DNA from: Actinomycetes bacterium
Lineage (GTDB): Bacteria; Actinomycetota; Acidimicrobiia; Acidimicrobiales; Palsa-688
Direction of reading: 5' to 3'
Length of the DNA stretch: 8,772 nt
Assembly (NCBI GenBank): GCA_021808425.1
Contig: JAKBBS010000141.1
Coordinates: 1-8,772 of the forward strand
The position numbers were made by a program, and so were the translations under genes. Positions 6,903-8,772 of the stretch are shown here, piece by piece. The notes under the pieces are model-generated. The model saw only the letters and a list, made by a program, of their open reading frames with translations. It searched no databases and was not told where the DNA came from. Within the stretch, counting starts at the first letter, position 1. Each line of letters begins with the position of its first letter.

Positions 6903-7222
6903 GAGTCCTCGGACACGGGTGGTGATGTCGGCGACGGTGAGTCGGTCGCGCCAGGTGCCATGAGCGTCCCAGGAGAGCAGGAGGACGGGGTGGCCGTTCT
7001 GCTCATCAGATCTCAGCCGATTCGTAGTCGCGACGGGCGTGCTTGATGGAAGCTTGCCGGCCGAACTGCCCCGGGGAGGAGTACGAAGCCGTGCCGACCA
7101 GCGCCAAGTCGGGACTATCGGAAGATGTTCGCGCCGATCAGGGCGGCATCTCTTCCAGCTGTTCGCCCGGGCCAGACTGGTGGTCATGAACGAGAGCTTC
7201 CTGTCTTCGTACCTGGAAGGCG
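6903..7222 (-). pseudogene. Decayed coding-like sequence of unknown family between the channel gene and the transposase relic
   Basis: No intact gene is present, but two minus-strand segments look like former coding sequence. One frame reads QEALVHDHQSGPGEQLEEMP and meets a TGA near 7130. After the stop it continues DSPDLALVGTASYSSPGQF, then GRQASIKHARRDYESAEI, to a TGA at 7006-7008. The next frame then reads DEQNGHPVLLLSWDAHGTW, then RDRLTVADITTRVRGLDAEAL, down to about 6905. Both segments have GC-rich third positions like the real genes. I do not recognise the family. The simplest reading is one old ORF broken by a nonsense change and a frameshift, perhaps truncated when the adjacent transposase relic arrived. 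It could also be two unrelated remnants. Confidence 0.35.
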
Positions 7223-8266
7223 TTAGCTCGAGTCGGTACTTGCCCCGAGCCTCAGTCGCGGTAGTGCGTCGGGATAGTCGTCACGAAGGAATGCGACTAT
7301 TTTTTCCCGGACCTCGCATTGCAAATCCCAGCTTCTTGAGCTGTCCACCGAGCTCATCAGCGCCCGAAGCTGCATTGTCGAAGGTCCAACGCTCACGACT
7401 TGGAGTGTCGCCACGGTCCCATCCCAGTTTGGCGAGCTTCGGAGGATCTCTTCGAAGCGCTTCCGTATCGCCTCTACGGGCGCCGTGTAGTCGACATCCA
7501 AGTGCACGAAGCCGAGTATCGCCGAGCTTGTGCGGGTCCAGTTCTCGAACGGTGTCGAGATCAGGTACGAGATCGGCACGACGAGACGGCGCAGGTCCCA
7601 TACCCGAATGACCAGATAGGTGAGGTTGATCTCCTCGATGCGACCCCAATGACCGTCGACTACGACCACGTCGTCGACCCGGATCGGTTGAGTGATTGCT
7701 ATCTGGATTCCGGCGAGGAGGTTCGTCGCTGCGGGTTTTGCCGCCACGCCCGCGATGATTGCCACGATTCCCGCCGAGGCAAGCAGCCCGGTGCCGGCCG
7801 CTCGAACGCTCCCGAAGCTTAGGAGGACGACCGCTACGGCGAGGACGATGATGCCAGCGGCGGATATTTTTCGAAAAATTTGGATCTGCGTCTGGATCCG
7901 CCTTACCCGCAGGTTGTCCGCCTGGTCCATCCGCAATCGGATGAGGACAGCGTCTTCGAAGACGTAGGTGAGCCGGAAAGCAAGCCACGCGCTCGCGATC
8001 ACGAAGGCAATAGACAACACATGCGAGAAAACCGCTCCGGTTCGACCGTTCAAATGGACGCCAGCGAACGTGTCGGCAATGGCAGCCCCTGCGACTAGGA
8101 GTATTCCCGCTACAGGCGTTCCCAGGCGATCCAGGAACGCCTTCTCGAACGTTCCGTTACCTCGGTGAACGACTCTCCGCATGACGGCGAAGGACACATG
8201 CGCGACCGCGAATCCGCCAAAGGCGCCCCCGATGATAAAGACCGCCTCCAGCCACCAGACGTACAT
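7223..8266 (-). CDS. MscS-family mechanosensitive ion channel
   Basis: This 347-residue membrane protein starts at ATG 8266 (MYVWWLEAVF) and stops with TAA at 7223-7225. Such channels open under membrane tension and release solutes on hypo-osmotic shock. Hydrophobic segments lie at about 5-27, 50-70, 80-103 and 135-152. The pore helix with Gly/Ala packing follows (GLLASAGIVAIIAGVAAKPA, 160-179, then NLLAGIQIAITQPIRVDD). The MscS beta-domain reads VVVDGHWGRIEEINLTYLVI (201-220) and RRLVVPISYLISTPFENWTR (226-245), and an alpha/beta C-terminal domain ends near 340. E. coli MscS has 3 membrane helices and about 286 residues; this one has about five and is slightly longer. The ribosome binding site is weak (GGTGGTGG just upstream). 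The gene looks complete and monocistronic, lying between a decayed region downstream and a repeat-rich segment upstream. The family is secure; conductance and gating are unknown. Confidence 0.92.
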   Translation of the reverse strand: MYVWWLEAVFIIGGAFGGFAVAHVSFAVMRRVVHRGNGTFEKAFLDRLGTPVAGILLVAGAAIADTFAGVHLNGRTGAVFSHVLSIAFVIASAWLAFRLTYVFEDAVLIRLRMDQADNLRVRRIQTQIQIFRKISAAGIIVLAVAVVLLSFGSVRAAGTGLLASAGIVAIIAGVAAKPAATNLLAGIQIAITQPIRVDDVVVVDGHWGRIEEINLTYLVIRVWDLRRLVVPISYLISTPFENWTRTSSAILGFVHLDVDYTAPVEAIRKRFEEILRSSPNWDGTVATLQVVSVGPSTMQLRALMSSVDSSRSWDLQCEVREKIVAFLRDDYPDALPRLRLGASTDSS

Positions 8267-8335
8267 GAACCACCACCATCCTTGTTCGTTGCTGTTCGTG
8301 TTCGCTGGCGGGTAAACGACGTGTTAACTGACCTC

Positions 8336-8363
8336 ACCTTACCCTTGACGGGCCTTTCGTGAA
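8336..8363 (-). promoter_or_regulatory. Candidate promoter of the mechanosensitive channel gene
   Basis: On the minus strand TTCACG (8358-8363) and TAAGGT (8336-8341) are spaced 16 bases apart. This is a fair sigma70-like match and would give a leader of about 60 bases before ATG 8266. An array of 11-base repeats begins 23 bases upstream of the -35 hexamer. The call is by eye only, and other hexamers in the region are possible. Confidence 0.28.
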
Positions 8364-8385
8364 TCGCTCCCCACTGGACTGGTCG

Positions 8386-8440
8386 CCCGATGGTGGCCCG
8401 ATGGTGGCCCGATGGTGGCCCGATGGTGGCCCGATGGTGG
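8386..8440. repeat. Five perfect tandem copies of an 11-base unit (CCCGATGGTGG)
   Basis: The unit CCCGATGGTGG occurs five times head to tail without a mismatch (8386, 8397, 8408, 8419, 8430), followed by a degenerate CCCAACATGG. It is intergenic, between the channel gene and an IS end. The 11-base period is close to one turn of B-DNA, so each copy faces the same side of the helix. Perfect identity suggests recent slippage expansion or selection. There are no spacers, so it is not CRISPR. It may be a variable-number repeat, a cooperative protein-binding array upstream of the channel promoter, or neutral. Confidence 0.95.
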
Positions 8441-8463
8441 CCCAACATGGCGAGGTCAAAAAC

Positions 8464-8506
8464 GATTGATACTTTGTACAGGCTATAGCTGCATAAAGTA
8501 TCAATC
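8464..8506. repeat. 43-base AT-rich nested inverted repeat beside the IS end; terminator-like on the minus strand
   Basis: GATTGATACTTT (8464-8475) and AAAGTATCAATC (8495-8506) are perfect 12-base inverted repeats around a 19-base loop. The loop contains GCTATAGC (8482-8489), whose centre nearly coincides with that of the large repeat, and a CAG/CTG pair is also symmetric. The arms are only one-third GC, unlike the surroundings. On the minus strand the second arm is followed by GTTTTTG, so leftward transcription would meet a hairpin plus T-run, shielding the channel gene. The symmetry equally suits an operator, a recombination site or an IS target. The presumed IS tip begins 5 bases to the right. 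Confidence 0.85.
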
Positions 8507-8581
8507 CCCTCTGTGTCAAGCTGTGGTGAGGCAGATCGCGCTGCTGATTCGTTGAGCTGAGGGCGGGAAGCGAGCTTTGAT

Positions 8582-8772
8582 ATGACGACTTCAATTATTC
8601 ATTCTGGCGATGCGCGCCATCACGGTGTTGGTATGGATGGTCTCGCTGATCCGGTTCCGGAGGTTTCGCTGATCCGGTTCCGGAGGTTTCTGAGCGGGCC
8701 CGTGGACCGCGGCGGTTCCCTGCGGCCTACAAGGCGCGAGTCTTGGCGGAGTACGAGACGCTTGACAGGGCC
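8582..8772 (+). pseudogene. IS3-type transposase OrfA, 5' part, frameshifted by a 23-base duplication
   Basis: From ATG 8582 the reading starts MTTSIIHSGDARHHGVGMDG, then LADPVPEV. ATG 8633 is an alternative start. With one copy of the 23-base repeat at 8645-8690 removed, it continues SERARGPRRFPAAYKARVLA, then EYETLDRA to the window edge. That is the N-terminal helix-turn-helix region of a common actinobacterial IS3-like OrfA (RR(F/Y)xAxYKxRxLxEYxxLDxAxKGALLRREGLY, from memory). As present, the 23 extra bases (7 codons plus 2 bases) shift the frame. The ATG frame then runs without a stop through nonsense (SLIRFRRFLSGPVDRGG). The correct frame has a TGA at 8647-8649 and no start codon before the helix-turn-helix. 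The OrfA is therefore inactive unless ribosomes slip. OrfA binds the IS ends, so loss would disable this copy. Confidence 0.72.
8645..8690. repeat. Perfect 23-base tandem duplication inside OrfA
   Basis: The 23-base unit starting GCTGATCCGG and ending GGAGGTTTC occurs at 8645-8667 and again, identically, at 8668-8690. A length not divisible by three changes the reading frame, and the sequence on each side is collinear with a normal OrfA when one copy is deleted. Perfect identity suggests a recent slippage event or an assembly artefact. Confidence 0.95.

Larger units (their letters stand above)
8512..8772 (+). mobile_element. Left part of an IS3-like insertion sequence, running off the window
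   Basis: The element is inferred from its transposase OrfA (see 8582). The boundary is placed at TGTGTCAAGCTG (8512) because it starts with TG, lies 70 bases before the ATG, and follows directly on the AT-rich palindrome. IS3-family elements generally begin with TG and carry orfA close to the left end. The right end, OrfB and any target duplication are outside the window, so neither the boundary nor the subgroup is verified. Confidence 0.5.

Noticed and set aside
8386..8440. Repeat array considered as a CRISPR
   Set aside because: Units are 11 bases, contiguous and without spacers, and no cas genes are present.
8334..8594. 86-codon minus-strand ORF across the 11-base repeats
   Set aside because: Its sequence is largely translated tandem repeat (GHHRATIGPP units) and palindrome, and it overlaps the IS end on the other strand; nothing suggests a protein.

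Overview
The window is GC-rich DNA with long, GC3-biased genes. It most likely comes from an actinobacterium (Actinomycetota); the order cannot be resolved by eye. Three things point there: a helicase-associated protein of the type that sits next to the XPB helicase in mycobacteria, frequent GTG starts, and short stop/start overlaps. All intact genes read on the minus strand (leftwards). The two transposase remnants lie in the right part of the window.

Left edge (1-1398, minus): the first 466 codons of a large helicase-associated (Helicase_C_3 / XPB N-terminal-like) protein. Its C-terminus is beyond the left edge. Then about 500 bases (1399-1905) without a recognisable gene.

Centre (1906-6590, minus): a tight four-gene operon, read from 6590 down to 1906. 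The order is a GT4 glycosyltransferase, an alpha/alpha-toroid protein, a GH130 mannoside phosphorylase-like protein and a second GT4 glycosyltransferase. The first two junctions are 4-base GTGA overlaps and the third is a 4-base gap, so the products are probably made together. None has a signal peptide, so they probably act in the cytosol. Two glycosyltransferases with a GH130 enzyme suggest synthesis and turnover of an intracellular, possibly mannose-containing, oligosaccharide; the product is unknown. A promoter-like element with an 11-base palindrome lies just upstream (6691-6719).

Right of the operon (6738-7220): decayed coding sequence. One part is a frameshifted piece of an IS1182-type transposase. 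The rest has coding-like composition but no recognised family. Next is an intact MscS-type mechanosensitive channel gene (7223-8266, minus), alone in its transcription unit.

Right edge (8267-8772): a dense non-coding segment followed by a mobile element. It holds a possible channel promoter, five perfect tandem copies of an 11-mer and a 43-base AT-rich nested inverted repeat. The left end of an IS3-like element follows, on the plus strand. Its first ORF is knocked out of frame by a perfect 23-base tandem duplication; removing one copy restores a clean transposase reading frame.

No single obviously new defence or mobile system is evident. The most interesting points are the glycan operon, the layered repeats upstream of the channel gene, and the very readable transposase lesion.
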